Source: Psittacicella melopsittaci
GTDB lineage: Bacteria; Pseudomonadota; Gammaproteobacteria; Enterobacterales; Psittacicellaceae
Direction: 5' to 3'
DNA length: 47,044 bases
Assembly (NCBI RefSeq): GCF_003585925.1
Contig: NZ_NRJH01000007.1
Span: 1-47,044 of the forward strand
Each line of letters begins with the position of its first letter. The first letter of the stretch is position 1. Below are positions 1 to 7,920 of this stretch, in pieces. Under the pieces are notes generated by a model. The model was not told where the DNA came from and made no database searches. It worked only from the letters and a program-made list of their open reading frames with translations. A program made the translations under genes and the position numbers.

Positions 1-927
1 ACATTTCGTTCAGGAAAGTTCTATAGTACTAACGTAAATGGAGTTCTAATTTCTCATCGAGGGTTCTGTAATAAAGCTATAGCAGAAGCTCTCAATAAGG
101 TTGCTTTTAGATATGTGGCTAATGCAGCTATTCCTAAGTTAATGAATAATGTCATGGAGCAGATAATATTTAATTATCCTCCAGATTTTGCTGAGCAACA
201 AAAAATATCTCACTTCTTTAAAGTTATTGATAAAAAAATCCAACATCTTGAAAATGCTTTAGTAACAGTAAAGGATTTAAAGCGTTCATTAACCATTCAA
301 CTATTTACAAGTAGTTCTTCTAGTCCTAGGTTAAGATTTCATACTTTCACTGATAAGTGGAATGAAATTACCTTAAAAGACATATCTACTCGAGTAACTC
401 GTAAGAATAAAAATAATGAAGCAGATAATCCATTAACAATTTCCGCGCAATTTGGCATGATTGATCAAATGGAGTTTTTTAATAAGTCTGTTGCGAGTAA
501 AGATTTAAGCAATTACTACTTAATAAAAAATGGAGAGTTTGCGTACAATAAAAGTTACTCTTCAGGTTATGAAGTAGGAGTTATAAAAAGACTAGATAGA
601 TATAATCAAGGACTTTTATCACCTCTGTATATTGTATTCAAAATTCATAACATAGATTCAGAATTTTTGGTTCAGTACTATGACTCAACTCATTGGTATA
701 AAGAAATCTACAATATATCAGCAGAAGGTGCTAGAAACCATGGTATGTTAAATGTACCAGTAAATGGTTTCTTTAATACCATTTTATATGTACCTTCTAG
801 CTTAGAAGAACAACAAAAAATAGGTAGATTTCTTAAAGAGGTAGATGATTTAATTTCTTCTTACAATAGATCTCTCGAGTATCACAAAGATCTAAAACAA
901 GCTCTCCTGCAACGGATGTTTGTTTAA
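1..927 (+). CDS. hsdS: Type I restriction-modification specificity subunit HsdS, 5' end outside the window
   Basis: The reading frame is open from base 1, so this is the C-terminal ~308 residues of a longer protein; the GTG at 115 is internal. HsdS carries two target-recognition domains (TRDs) separated by helical spacers and gives DNA specificity to the HsdM/HsdR complex. Seen here: the end of the first TRD (RSGKFY, GVLISHRG, IPKL), a spacer helix with the typical AEQQKI start and a D-K-I-x-x-L-E pattern, a second TRD beginning RLRFHTF, and a closing spacer with LEEQQKIGRFL and the terminal LKQALLQRMFV. The same terminal signature ends the hsdS gene at 43054-44277. The first TRD resembles the second TRD of the hsdS gene at 41271-42410. 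No hsdM or hsdR is in the window; they could lie upstream. Followed by a terminator. The family call is firm. Confidence 0.9.
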   Translation, partial: TFRSGKFYSTNVNGVLISHRGFCNKAIAEALNKVAFRYVANAAIPKLMNNVMEQIIFNYPPDFAEQQKISHFFKVIDKKIQHLENALVTVKDLKRSLTIQLFTSSSSSPRLRFHTFTDKWNEITLKDISTRVTRKNKNNEADNPLTISAQFGMIDQMEFFNKSVASKDLSNYYLIKNGEFAYNKSYSSGYEVGVIKRLDRYNQGLLSPLYIVFKIHNIDSEFLVQYYDSTHWYKEIYNISAEGARNHGMLNVPVNGFFNTILYVPSSLEEQQKIGRFLKEVDDLISSYNRSLEYHKDLKQALLQRMFV

Positions 928-943
928 ACTTTATTACAAAAAA

Positions 944-976
944 AGTCCTCGGCATTTCCCCGAGGACTATTTATTT
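944..976 (+). terminator. Intrinsic terminator of hsdS
   Basis: Stem AGTCCTCGG (944-952) / CCGAGGACT (960-968) with a T-rich tail (969-976), 17 bp after the hsdS stop. An A run at 938-944 would also give a T tail on the other strand, so it may work both ways. One of several terminators in the window sharing the AGTCCTC/GAGGACT stem. Confidence 0.85.
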
Positions 977-1012
977 AGATTTTTTGGATATTTTAGATAT
1001 TTTTCTTATAGC

Positions 1013-1038
1013 AAAAATGATGGAGATTTCTCTCCATC
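1013..1038 (-). terminator. Intrinsic terminator of the symporter gene
   Basis: Stem GATGGAGA (1019-1026) / TCTCCATC (1031-1038) with a TTTC/GAAA loop; on the minus strand it is followed by a short T run (A run at 1013-1017). It sits 10 bp beyond the stop codon of the minus-strand gene ending at 1048. Confidence 0.75.
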
Positions 1039-1047
1039 CTTTTCTCA

Positions 1048-2373
1048 TTAGAATAAACCGTAGAAGAACACTACAAGAATAATTACTGGTAAAACAAATT
1101 TCACATAGTTGAACCAGATGTTAACTGTAGTTGGTCCTGCACAGTAAGATAGTTCTTTTTTCGCTTCGTCTTTTAAGCAAAAACCTGTGAATAAACAAGT
1201 ACCTAAAGCCGTAAGCACAAAGAGTATATTACCCGAGACAAAGTCAAACCAATCAAAGATATTACTACTAAAGGTTGACGGGATGTTTCCTGCAATAAAC
1301 GTACCGATTAAAACCACCGCAATTGAAGCTTGACGGTTTAAGCTTGTTTTCTCTTGTAGAGCAGTAATTAATACTTCGTAAAGAGTTACTGAAGTAGTTA
1401 AAGCCGCTACTAAGAGTAAGCAGAAGAAGATTACCCCAAAAATAGCACCGAATGACATTTTACTAAATACAATCGGTAGAGTCTTAAATACTAAAGAAGG
1501 ACCCGAATCTGGTGCTAAACCAAATGAGAATAGACCAGGGAAGATCATAAAGCCAGCCATTACTGCAATTAAAGTATTAATAATTGCTGTAATAATTGAG
1601 GTTTTAACAAGGTCTTCTTCTTTGGATAAGTAAGAACTTAGAGTAATTAGTACCCCAAAACCTAAGCTAAGAGCAAAGAATACTTGTCCGAGAACAAAGA
1701 TAAAGAGCTGAGGTGTAATTTTACTGAAGTCAGGTTTTAAGTAGAAAATTACCCCTTCGAGTGAACCTGGTAAAGTTACATTACGAATCACCATTACTAA
1801 GAGGAATAAGAAGAGTAATGGCATAAGGAAGCGAACGCTACGTTCAATTCCGTCAATAATCCCTTTGGAGAGGATAAACCAGTTTACTGCCACAAAGAGA
1901 GCAGTGTAAAAGGTAATCGCCCAAGGTGAGCCAGCAATGGATTTATCATAGAACTCACTGGTAAAGGCAGCATCTACTTCATGCCCTATAGGTAAAGCCC
2001 CACGGATAATATCAAAAATATAGCTAAATACCCAGCCTCCGAGAACCATGTAGTAAGCAATGATCCCAAAACATCCTGCTAGTCCCATATAGGCTACAAT
2101 TTTCCACCAAGGGGAAATTGTTTTACCATTGGCACTACCACCAAAGGCGTCAACTGAGTTTACTTGGCGACGACGACCAATAACGTTTTCAACGAGAATC
2201 ATCGGGATCCCGATAACTATCATACAAATACAGAAAAGAAGCACATAAGCTCCCCCACCATTTTGTCCCACTAGGTAAGGAAAGCGCCAAGTTGCCCCAA
2301 AACCAATGGTAGCACCTGCTACGGTCAGAATATAGGTTACCCTACTCGACCAGGTTTGTCTCTCTTGTACCAT
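1048..2373 (-). CDS. Sodium:neurotransmitter-symporter (NSS/LeuT-fold) family transporter
   Basis: 441 residues, about eleven hydrophobic segments, the usual size for bacterial NSS proteins such as MhsT and TnaT, which import amino acids with Na+. The N-terminus carries the family hallmark: WSSR, then an unwound first helix (GATIGFG.TWRFPYLVGQNGGGAY) that builds the substrate and sodium sites in LeuT. Later parts follow the family pattern, with alternating helices and a GQVFFALSLGFG segment resembling helix 6. The start is supported by a GGAG element a few bases upstream. It lies downstream of alanine dehydrogenase on the same strand, separated by 357 bp with two strong hairpins, so probably its own transcription unit. 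Alanine or another small amino acid is a context-based guess at the substrate. Family certain, substrate not. Confidence 0.93.
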   Translation of the reverse strand: MVQERQTWSSRVTYILTVAGATIGFGATWRFPYLVGQNGGGAYVLLFCICMIVIGIPMILVENVIGRRRQVNSVDAFGGSANGKTISPWWKIVAYMGLAGCFGIIAYYMVLGGWVFSYIFDIIRGALPIGHEVDAAFTSEFYDKSIAGSPWAITFYTALFVAVNWFILSKGIIDGIERSVRFLMPLLFLFLLVMVIRNVTLPGSLEGVIFYLKPDFSKITPQLFIFVLGQVFFALSLGFGVLITLSSYLSKEEDLVKTSIITAIINTLIAVMAGFMIFPGLFSFGLAPDSGPSLVFKTLPIVFSKMSFGAIFGVIFFCLLLVAALTTSVTLYEVLITALQEKTSLNRQASIAVVLIGTFIAGNIPSTFSSNIFDWFDFVSGNILFVLTALGTCLFTGFCLKDEAKKELSYCAGPTTVNIWFNYVKFVLPVIILVVFFYGLF

Positions 2374-2392
2374 AAAAACTCCAGTAGAATAG

Positions 2393-2414
2393 TTTACAGT
2401 GTAGCTACTGTAAA
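2393..2414. promoter_or_regulatory. Perfect inverted repeat, possible operator of the symporter gene
   Basis: TTTACAGT (2393-2400), six-base spacer, ACTGTAAA (2407-2414). The dyad centre is about 30 bp upstream of the symporter start codon, so it lies in the 5' untranslated or promoter region. Could bind a repressor or form a leader hairpin; no regulator recognised. Confidence 0.5.
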
Positions 2415-2637
2415 AATTAAACTTACATTAATCTGCTGGGGATGTCCAGACAAATAAATATCCGAAAAAAAAGTATTTTTGGCTTTACTTCCTGAGAAAG
2501 CCGCCCTCTATAATAGCAAAAAATAATAAACTTATAACCCATTAAATGAGTAAATGTTTGTTAAGTAAGGCAAAAAAAATACTTTGCAATATTTAGCTCT
2601 TACAAAGAATAAGTGCTACCTAAATTTTTCTTTTGGT

Positions 2638-2681
2638 TAAACTAGCTTAAACTAAATGTGGTTTTAGCTTAAGCTAGTTTA
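2638..2681. repeat. 13-bp perfect inverted repeat
   Basis: TAAACTAGCTTAA (2638-2650) and its exact reverse complement TTAAGCTAGTTTA (2669-2681) enclose 18 bases. No clear T run, so not a classical terminator; could be an operator or an RNA stem in read-through transcripts from ald. Confidence 0.6.
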
Positions 2682-2693
2682 GCGAAAATGAGT

Positions 2694-2721
2694 GGGATAA
2701 TTTACCGCAGTAAATTATCCC
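2694..2721 (-). terminator. Hairpin terminator after ald
   Basis: A perfect 12-bp stem, GGGATAATTTAC (2694-2705) / GTAAATTATCCC (2710-2721), with a CGCA loop on the plus strand, 10 bp beyond the ald stop. The T tail on the minus strand is weak, so termination may be partial. Confidence 0.6.
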
Positions 2722-2730
2722 TGTTCTAGT

Positions 2731-3843
2731 TTATTGGGCTAAAGCTACATCAGCTTCTACATAAGGTAAAGAGAAGGCTGCAGCTACGCCTGGGAAAGTA
2801 ATATGGCCTTTGTAGGTATTTAAACCAGCTTTAATTGCTGGATCAAGACTACAAGCTGCTACTACCCCTTTGCCAGCTAATTCAAGACCATATTTTAGGG
2901 TAGAGTTAGTTAAAGCGATAGTTGAAGTACGAGCTACACAGCCAGGCATATTTGCCACACAGTAGTGTACTACGCCATCGATAATATAAACTGGGTCATT
3001 GTGCGTGGTAGCACGGCTAGTTTCAAAGCAACCGCCTTGGTCAATGGCAACGTCAGTAAGAATTGCCCCAGGTTTCATGAGGGCGAGGTCTTCACGACGA
3101 ATAAGTTTTGGAGCTTTGGCACCAGGAATTAATACTGCTCCGATTACTACATCGGCAGTAGGTAATTCAGCAAGAATGTTTTCGCGCGTAGAGAACAGAG
3201 TTTTAATGCGCATTGAGAAAATTTGGTCAATATAAGCTAGACGGTTTGGATCTATATCCAGAATAGTTACGTCAGCTCCCATCCCCATAGCAATTTGAGC
3301 TGCATTGAGACCTACAACCCCAGCACCTAAAATAAGCACTTTGGCTTTTGGTGTTCCAGGTACTCCACTAAAGAGTACACCTTGCCCACCAAAGGTAATT
3401 TGGCTATATTTTGCTGATTCCATAGAAGCAAGTCTACCTGCAATTTGACTCATAGGTTGTAAGCAAGGTAAGCCAGTGACGGTTTTAATGGTTTCGTAAG
3501 CTATGGCGGCTATGTTTTTCTCAACGAGCATTTCCGTTAATTCACGGTCAGCTGCAAGGTGAAGATACGTATAGAGAATAGTATCTGGTCTAAAGTAATG
3601 ATACTCTTCTGGAATAGGCTCTTTTACTTTAACAATCATTTGAGCTTGAGCAAATACTTCTTCTTTGTCAGTAACTATAGCTCCAGCCTCTGTGTAATCT
3701 GTATCCGTAAAACCAATTCCTTTACCAGCATCACGTTCAACATAAACTGTATGTCCTGCACTTACATAAGCACGAACATTGTCTGGGGTTAAACCAACAC
3801 GATACTCTTGGACTTTAATTTCTTTTGGACAACCGATAATCAT
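2731..3843 (-). CDS. ald: Alanine dehydrogenase
   Basis: 370 residues, the normal length of NAD-dependent L-alanine dehydrogenase, which interconverts L-alanine and pyruvate plus ammonia. The N-terminus MIIGCPKEIKVQEYRVGLTP carries the family signature with the pyruvate-contacting Arg and Lys region. The NAD-binding motif GAGVVGLNAAQIA is near residue 173, preceded by GGQGVLFSGVPG. A good ribosome site (GAGGA) precedes the ATG. The long upstream region contains a perfect CRP-type operator about 185 bp from the start. The downstream gene encodes an amino-acid symporter, which suggests uptake and deamination of alanine as a carbon and nitrogen source (inference). Followed by a hairpin terminator. 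Confidence 0.96.
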   Translation of the reverse strand: MIIGCPKEIKVQEYRVGLTPDNVRAYVSAGHTVYVERDAGKGIGFTDTDYTEAGAIVTDKEEVFAQAQMIVKVKEPIPEEYHYFRPDTILYTYLHLAADRELTEMLVEKNIAAIAYETIKTVTGLPCLQPMSQIAGRLASMESAKYSQITFGGQGVLFSGVPGTPKAKVLILGAGVVGLNAAQIAMGMGADVTILDIDPNRLAYIDQIFSMRIKTLFSTRENILAELPTADVVIGAVLIPGAKAPKLIRREDLALMKPGAILTDVAIDQGGCFETSRATTHNDPVYIIDGVVHYCVANMPGCVARTSTIALTNSTLKYGLELAGKGVVAACSLDPAIKAGLNTYKGHITFPGVAAAFSLPYVEADVALAQ

Positions 3844-4026
3844 ACGTATTCCTCACAATAAAATAAGGTAAATTATCAAGCTAGTCAAAGTAGGATTTAC
3901 TCTTTTTTTGACTGCCTCGAAACAAGAAAAAACATAAAAATAACTTACAAAGTTTTTTGCGTTTTCCCTAAGTATATTTTGAGCTAAGGCTAAATACTAG
4001 AGGCAAGGATAAAAGAGTATCAAAAT

Positions 4027-4042
4027 TGTGAACTAGATCACA
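4027..4042. promoter_or_regulatory. CRP-type operator
   Basis: TGTGA (4027-4031), ACTAGA, TCACA (4038-4042): a perfect match to the CRP half-sites with six-base spacing. It lies about 185 bp upstream of ald and could serve its promoter. The downstream context CTTTTTGT and a nearby TTTTGATC are shared with the CRP-type site at 44692. Confidence 0.7.
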
Positions 4043-4858
4043 CTTTTTGTTTTAATTTTGATCTAAATGCGAGCATTTTGTCTAAAAAGACACACAAAGT
4101 GTATGGTATTGGGCGAGGCAAGAGGTTAGTCACAAAAAACATTCCTTTAGCTAACTAAGAGCTAGAACTTGTGCAAACAAGTACAGCCCCTAAGCTAAAG
4201 AAAATTATTTTTGGATTTATGGGAAAGTAATTTCTCAACCCGGTCATCGCAGAATATCAATTTAGCCAACTTTTAGGGGTTGACAAGTGTGGTAGACTAA
4301 AAGCAATTAACTAGCTAAGTCCATAAAAGTAGGCAGTAGCATGTTTTTAGACATGAACCCATTTAGAGCAAAGGTCTACCTTGAAAGTTTGATATTTAGC
4401 AGAAGATGCAAAAAAATGTAATTATATGTACCTTGATTCTCTAAGCAGAGAACTTAGGCTAATGTATTAATGTATGTATAGTATTTTTTTATTAAAGAAA
4501 ATCTTTAATTAATATTAATCAGTTTACACAAAAAACAAATCTTTGCCAAGACTTTTTTTGCGAAAATCAGAGGGTTAGCAGTTTTAGGAACTCGAGATAA
4601 AGAGTATTTTTTATAGTTAAATCTAAAATTGATTGTTTGTGATCAAAAAGTAAGAAAATGAACTTTTTCTTACATTTAGGTAAAACTCCCTAAATTAGGG
4701 AAAAAATGTATAGTTCAATTGTTATCTCCCAATCTACAAAAAGACAAGCAATTAGAGTTGACTCTAAAAAGAAAAAAATGAAAAAAATTTTCTTTTTCTG
4801 ACTAAATTCAGCACAAATAAGTTAATTTTTGTGTGGAATATGTGATTTTAAACAAATA

Positions 4859-4915
4859 TTATCGGGGGCAGGAGATAAACTGAGCTAAGATTTAGTAAAA
4901 AAATTAGCCCGATAA
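4859..4915. repeat. Inverted repeat with internal hairpin potential
   Basis: TTATCGGG (4859-4866) pairs with CCCGATAA (4908-4915); inside, CTAA-GAT-TTAG can form a small stem. No T run follows on either strand. Possibly a structured RNA element or operator; function unknown. Confidence 0.35.
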
Positions 4916-4956
4916 AAGAACAAAATATTAAAAGGCAAAGTAACAGCTTATAAACA

Positions 4957-5026
4957 CAAAAGCTCAAAAGCAAAAACTCAAAAGCAAAAGCTCAAAAGCA
5001 AAAGCTCAAAAGCAAAAGCTCAAAAC
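4957..5026. repeat. Five tandem copies of a 14-bp unit
   Basis: Unit CAAAAGCTCAAAAG at 4957, 4971 (one change), 4985, 4999 and 5013 (last base changed). Exactly 70 bp without indels, so a recent, possibly length-variable minisatellite. It is intergenic and made of words (AAAAGC) common in other low-complexity spacers here. Unit too short and no spacers, so not CRISPR. Confidence 0.9.
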
Positions 5027-5164
5027 AATTTAAAGAACTCTGTCCTGTTTTAAGAAAACAAAGCTACAAAGCTACAAAGCAAGCAAAGCAAACAACAATC
5101 CCTTTCCTTTTTACTTCAAGCAAATAAAACAAGCAATCTACTTTTCTTTTCAGGTTTTATTACA

Positions 5165-5198
5165 AGAAAAACCTCAAGAGTTTGAAACTCTTGAGGTT
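5165..5198 (-). terminator. Intrinsic terminator, probably of mioC
   Basis: AACCTCAAGAG (5170-5180) / CTCTTGAGGTT (5188-5198) with a TTTGAAA loop; on the minus strand followed by TTTTTC (A run 5167-5171). About 95 bp beyond the mioC stop. Confidence 0.8.
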
Positions 5199-5293
5199 AG
5201 TTTGGATACATAAATGTTAGAAACGCAAAAATATGCGCTTACGGGGAAAAAAGGTTTAAATAAGAAAAACCTTAATTATATTGTATCAGACTT

Positions 5294-5731
5294 TTAGGCA
5301 AAAAACTCATCTTCATGAGCTTTGAAAAGAGAGGCAGCCGTGAGGTCTGGCTCAAAGCTTTCGGTTACATCAATAAGTATAGGTTCTACTACTGGTTCTA
5401 AACCTTTGCTTGCTAAAATCTTAGCTAACTCTTTAATTGCCCCATTGTAAGTATCATAGTCACTTGAACCTATACCAATAAGTAAAAGTTTACTTAAGCT
5501 CGGGAAAGGATTTTCGCTAGAGGCAATTTCTTGCGCAAGAGGTAAAAAAGTATCAGGGAACTCACCTGCACCATGAGTACTGCAAATAAATACTAAATGC
5601 GTAGCATCGGCAATTTGCCCTAAGTTTGGTGAATGCAAGAGAGTAGCTGGCTGGCTTAACTCTTCAACTAGAGTTTCACCTGCAGCTTCAGAAGTACCTA
5701 AGGTTGAACCTGTAACAACGTAAAATTTCAT
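5294..5731 (-). CDS. mioC: MioC-like short flavodoxin
   Basis: 145 residues, matching E. coli MioC (147). The protein is a single flavodoxin fold binding FMN; MioC has been linked to biotin synthase electron transfer. Features: the phosphate-binding loop TGSTLGTSEAAGE after the first strand, the FMN-loop segment STHGAGEFPD, and GIGSSDYDTYNGAIKEL, each close to the E. coli counterparts (ISGSTLGGAE, SSTHGAGDIPDN, GIGSREYDTFCGAI). In E. coli mioC flanks oriC; here its neighbour upstream is a set of small secreted paralogues instead, 66 bp away. Ends before a terminator. Confidence 0.92.
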   Translation of the reverse strand: MKFYVVTGSTLGTSEAAGETLVEELSQPATLLHSPNLGQIADATHLVFICSTHGAGEFPDTFLPLAQEIASSENPFPSLSKLLLIGIGSSDYDTYNGAIKELAKILASKGLEPVVEPILIDVTESFEPDLTAASLFKAHEDEFFA

Positions 5732-5797
5732 AGATAAAAATTAATTAAAAGAGTGGAAAGAATTTAGTTAATTAACCAAAGAGACTTTGTTAGTCTA

Positions 5798-6244
5798 CTA
5801 GTAGTTATTTTGTACGGGTGCTGGAGTAGATTTTTCTAGTCCATGACGAATTAAACGGTAAATAAGTTGAGCGGTATTACTTTGATAACCTTGCTCACTT
5901 AAACTTAAAGTACCATATACTTTACCAGAGTCTTTACCTATAAGTAAAGGAGGATTAGATGCCTCAGGATTAGCAGCTGAGTATTCTCCGTCTTTACTGC
6001 CAAATTTCCCAAAGCGACAAAATACCGAACGAGGGTACATATCACTAGAAAACACTGAGGCATTATTTAAAATGGAGTTAGCTGCTCGCGTATTACAGTT
6101 GAGGCAACCTAAAAAGGTCTTTTCCCCATCATTGCTGTAAATATAAATGGCTTCATTACCTTCGAGAAGATTACGATCTCTTGCTTGAGCTGAAGGTAAG
6201 GAAAAAATAATTAAACTTAAACAAAATACAATTAATTTTAGCAT
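5798..6244 (-). CDS. Secreted GCLNC-family protein, paralogue 4 (divergent)
   Basis: 148 residues with a clear signal peptide (MLKLIVFCLSLIIFSLPSAQA, cleavage after AQA). The mature part begins with an aspartate/arginine-rich stretch, then TFLGCLNC, an NSILNN segment, and a later PPLLIGKDSGKVYGTLSLS strand, all aligning with the three upstream paralogues but more degenerate (the second SIWN unit reads SVFCRFGKFGS). The start lies 7 bp after the stop of the preceding gene, so all four are probably one transcript. Probably periplasmic or secreted. No function recognised; the Cys-x-x-Cys pair could bind metal or form a disulfide. A CDS with high confidence, function unknown. Confidence 0.82.
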   Translation of the reverse strand: MLKLIVFCLSLIIFSLPSAQARDRNLLEGNEAIYIYSNDGEKTFLGCLNCNTRAANSILNNASVFSSDMYPRSVFCRFGKFGSKDGEYSAANPEASNPPLLIGKDSGKVYGTLSLSEQGYQSNTAQLIYRLIRHGLEKSTPAPVQNNY

Positions 6245-6251
6245 AAGTAGA

Positions 6252-6719
6252 TTAGTAAATTCGATTGATGAATCTGCGTTGCTCCTCGGTTAAACGAGAG
6301 AAAGAAACCCCACGCATAGATTCGTAATTTCGGGAAAGAAATTCTAAGATATCTCTATAAGCGTAAGTTCTATTACCGTAAATATAACCTGAACCTATAC
6401 AAAAAGTTCCATATACTTCTTTGGAATATGCACCGATTACTAGGGGAGCATCTTTACTACAATAAGAGCTGAAAGCAGAGTAGCTGCTGTATCTACTGCC
6501 ATAATCTGAATGCTGATTCCAGATATTCTCGCGGCCATGGTTACTAAAATAGCCATGTCTCCCATATTCATTCCAAATTGAGTCACTGTTATATTGGCTA
6601 CAATTAATACAGCCCAGATAAATTAGATCGCCAGAATAAGTTTGCCCATAAAGATTAAGTTGTTCGGCCTTAGCACCTACGGCACCAAGAGCAAGAAGGC
6701 AGAGAAATAATTTTTTCAT
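6252..6719 (-). CDS. Secreted GCLNC-family protein, paralogue 3
   Basis: 155 residues. Signal peptide MKKLFLCLLALGAVGAKAEQ (cleavage after AKA). Mature protein starts LNLYGQTYSGDLIYLGCINC, followed by two related units of the type S-I-W-N-x-x-G-x-x-G-Y/S (DSIWNEYGRHGY, ENIWNQHSDYGS) and a YSAFSSYC segment, then a strand PLVIGAYSKEVYGTFCIGSG and a helical C-terminus (FLSRNYESMRGVSFSRLTEEQRRFINRIY). I recall similar YG / S-I-x-N-x-Y-G-x-Y-G-S proteins of unknown function from other bacteria, but cannot name a family. Separated from the upstream paralogue by 114 bp containing a hairpin. Confidence 0.85.
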   Translation of the reverse strand: MKKLFLCLLALGAVGAKAEQLNLYGQTYSGDLIYLGCINCSQYNSDSIWNEYGRHGYFSNHGRENIWNQHSDYGSRYSSYSAFSSYCSKDAPLVIGAYSKEVYGTFCIGSGYIYGNRTYAYRDILEFLSRNYESMRGVSFSRLTEEQRRFINRIY

Positions 6720-6801
6720 AATAAAGGTAATTTAAGTTGAGAAATTTGTTTGCTTGTTTGAAAGCAAAGTAACATACTTGCTTAAAAGCAAAGCAAGATA
6801 A

Positions 6802-6826
6802 TTCCTTGAAGCGATTGCTCAAGGAA
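6802..6826. repeat. Hairpin between paralogues 2 and 3
   Basis: TTCCTTGA (6802-6809) / TCAAGGAA (6819-6826). No T run on the minus strand, so more likely an mRNA-stabilising or attenuating structure inside the polycistronic transcript than a full terminator. Confidence 0.45.
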
Positions 6827-6833
6827 CTTAGGT

Positions 6834-7307
6834 TTAGTAAAAGAGTTTGTTAATAAATTCTTGTTGCGAGCTAGTTAACTCACTAAATCTTTTATCACGA
6901 ATTTGCTCAATGTTCTTGGCAAGAAAATTCATAATCTCGCGATAACTGTATACTGAAACGCCCGAAGGGTAACCCCGTATACAAAAAGTGCCTTTGGTTT
7001 GTTTAGAGTAGCGACCAATAACTAAAGGAGCCTTATCACCACAAGAGTAATTGTTGATTGAGTAGGTCGAGCCTACACTGCCATAAGGACCATATTTATT
7101 CCAAATGTTATTAGTACTATTTGCATATCTAAAACCATAGGCTCCTAGATCATTAAAAATGGAGTTAGTACTATGGCGACTGCAGTTCAGGCAACCTAAG
7201 TAAACTAGTTTACCTTGCGAAGTTTGTCCATAGAGGTCTAGAGTTTCAGCGTAAGAGGCTGTGGTAAAACAACCAAGACCAAGAAGAATAAGAAAAGCTT
7301 TTTTCAT
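6834..7307 (-). CDS. Secreted GCLNC-family protein, paralogue 2
   Basis: Start chosen at 7307 (MKKAFLILLGLG), giving 157 residues with a standard signal peptide ending SYA; the longer frame from 7397 adds a non-signal sequence overlapping the upstream gene. The ATG follows the stop of paralogue 1 by one base (TAG-T-ATG), indicating translational coupling. Mature protein: LDLYGQTSQGKLVYLGCLNC, NSIFNDLGAYGF, NNIWNKYGPYGS, YSINNYSCG, PLVIGRYSKQTKGTFCI, then a helical tail with FSELTSSQQEFINKLF. Very similar to paralogue 3 (same order of elements and same C-terminal motif), so the pair is a recent duplication. Function unknown, location periplasmic or extracellular. Confidence 0.88.
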   Translation of the reverse strand: MKKAFLILLGLGCFTTASYAETLDLYGQTSQGKLVYLGCLNCSRHSTNSIFNDLGAYGFRYANSTNNIWNKYGPYGSVGSTYSINNYSCGDKAPLVIGRYSKQTKGTFCIRGYPSGVSVYSYREIMNFLAKNIEQIRDKRFSELTSSQQEFINKLFY

Positions 7308-7308
7308 A

Positions 7309-7767
7309 CTAGTCGAGTCCAAAAAGCTGTTTAATGCGTTCTTGATACTGTGGATAAGTATCACGTCCTTGCTCACTAAAAGTTTTATACATTTCATGCA
7401 TTAAGAGCAAGTACTTGTAATAAGGCGAAGATGGGTCATCTAAACAAGCTCGACCATAGTAATTGGTAGTTTGTAAGCCGTAAATTTCAGGGCTATTATC
7501 ACTACAAGTTGGGTTAAATAAACTAAAACTCGACTTATTTCCCGTGAATCTATTGTTTGGATTCCAAACACTAGCTGGGTCGTAGGACATATAACCAAAT
7601 TTACTATAGGCTTGCCAAACTGATAAAGGTTGGTCAGGAGCACAGTTTAAGCACCCTAAAAATACCAGACGCGTTGTCCCCTGACCAAAAATGCCCAGAG
7701 GTTCTGCTTTTACTTGGGGTACCAGAAAGCTCAAGCTGGTTAAGCAAAGAAGGAGAAAATAACGCAT
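7309..7767 (-). CDS. Secreted GCLNC-family protein, paralogue 1
   Basis: 152 residues; signal peptide MRYFLLLCLTSLSFLVPQVKA with cleavage after VKA. Mature start EPLGIFGQGTTRLVFLGCLNC matches the G-Q-x(2-4)-L-x-F/Y-LGCLNC core, followed by SVWQAYSKFGYM, SVWNPNNRF, FSLFNPTC and PEIYGLQTTNYYGRACL, then a helical C-terminus. First gene of the four-gene set: a GAGGAC ribosome site and an upstream TATAAT (minus, 7813-7818) suggest the promoter. A sequence identical to a DnaA box inside this gene (7349-7357) simply encodes T-Y-P-Q and is not meaningful alone. Confidence 0.86.
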   Translation of the reverse strand: MRYFLLLCLTSLSFLVPQVKAEPLGIFGQGTTRLVFLGCLNCAPDQPLSVWQAYSKFGYMSYDPASVWNPNNRFTGNKSSFSLFNPTCSDNSPEIYGLQTTNYYGRACLDDPSSPYYKYLLLMHEMYKTFSEQGRDTYPQYQERIKQLFGLD

Positions 7768-7812
7768 AGTAAGTCCTCGAGTTAAGTTTGAGAGAGGGGA
7801 AATCCTGATTTT

Positions 7813-7818
7813 ATTATA
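7813..7818 (-). promoter_or_regulatory. Probable -10 element for the secreted-protein cluster
   Basis: TATAAT on the minus strand about 45 bp upstream of paralogue 1. The -35 region is poor. The leader between it and the ATG contains AAGTCCTCGAGTT on the plus strand, the same AGTCCTC word as in the terminators. Confidence 0.45.
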
Positions 7819-7920
7819 CTATGATTTTCTTTGCTTCTTGCGGAAAAAAGACTATATAAAAAGTAGCCTTAAATTTGCTATAATAGCATATTGCAAACCT
7901 CACTTTTGATAGGGAAACAT

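Larger units (their letters stand above)
2374..2730. other. Intergenic region between ald and the symporter gene
   Basis: No gene. It holds the ald terminator (2694-2721), a long inverted repeat (2638-2681) and an operator-like inverted repeat close to the symporter start (2393-2414), listed separately. The rest is AT-rich without recognised signals. Confidence 0.7.
3844..5293. other. 1.45-kb intergenic region between ald and mioC
   Basis: No convincing coding region on either strand. Contents: a perfect CRP-type palindrome (4027-4042), a long inverted repeat (4859-4915), a five-unit 14-bp tandem repeat (4957-5026), the mioC terminator (5165-5198), and a short palindrome TTAGAGT/ACTCTAA at 4752-4767. 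AT content is very high. A TTGACA hexamer occurs near 4280 but no good -10 follows. mioC borders oriC in E. coli, but no cluster of DnaA boxes is visible here. Confidence 0.6.

Noticed and set aside
4957..5026. CRISPR array
   Set aside because: Unit of 14 bp without unique spacers and no cas genes; it is a simple tandem repeat.
3844..5293. Possible replication origin next to mioC, as in E. coli
   Set aside because: No DnaA-box cluster, no ordered GATC array, and mnmG is absent; AT richness alone is not evidence.
7349..7357. Exact DnaA box (TTATCCACA, minus strand)
   Set aside because: Single copy inside a coding region, where it encodes T-Y-P-Q; no cluster of boxes nearby.
7308..7397. Longer N-terminus for secreted paralogue 2
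   Set aside because: It overlaps paralogue 1 and would bury the signal peptide; the ATG at 7307 is coupled to the preceding stop.
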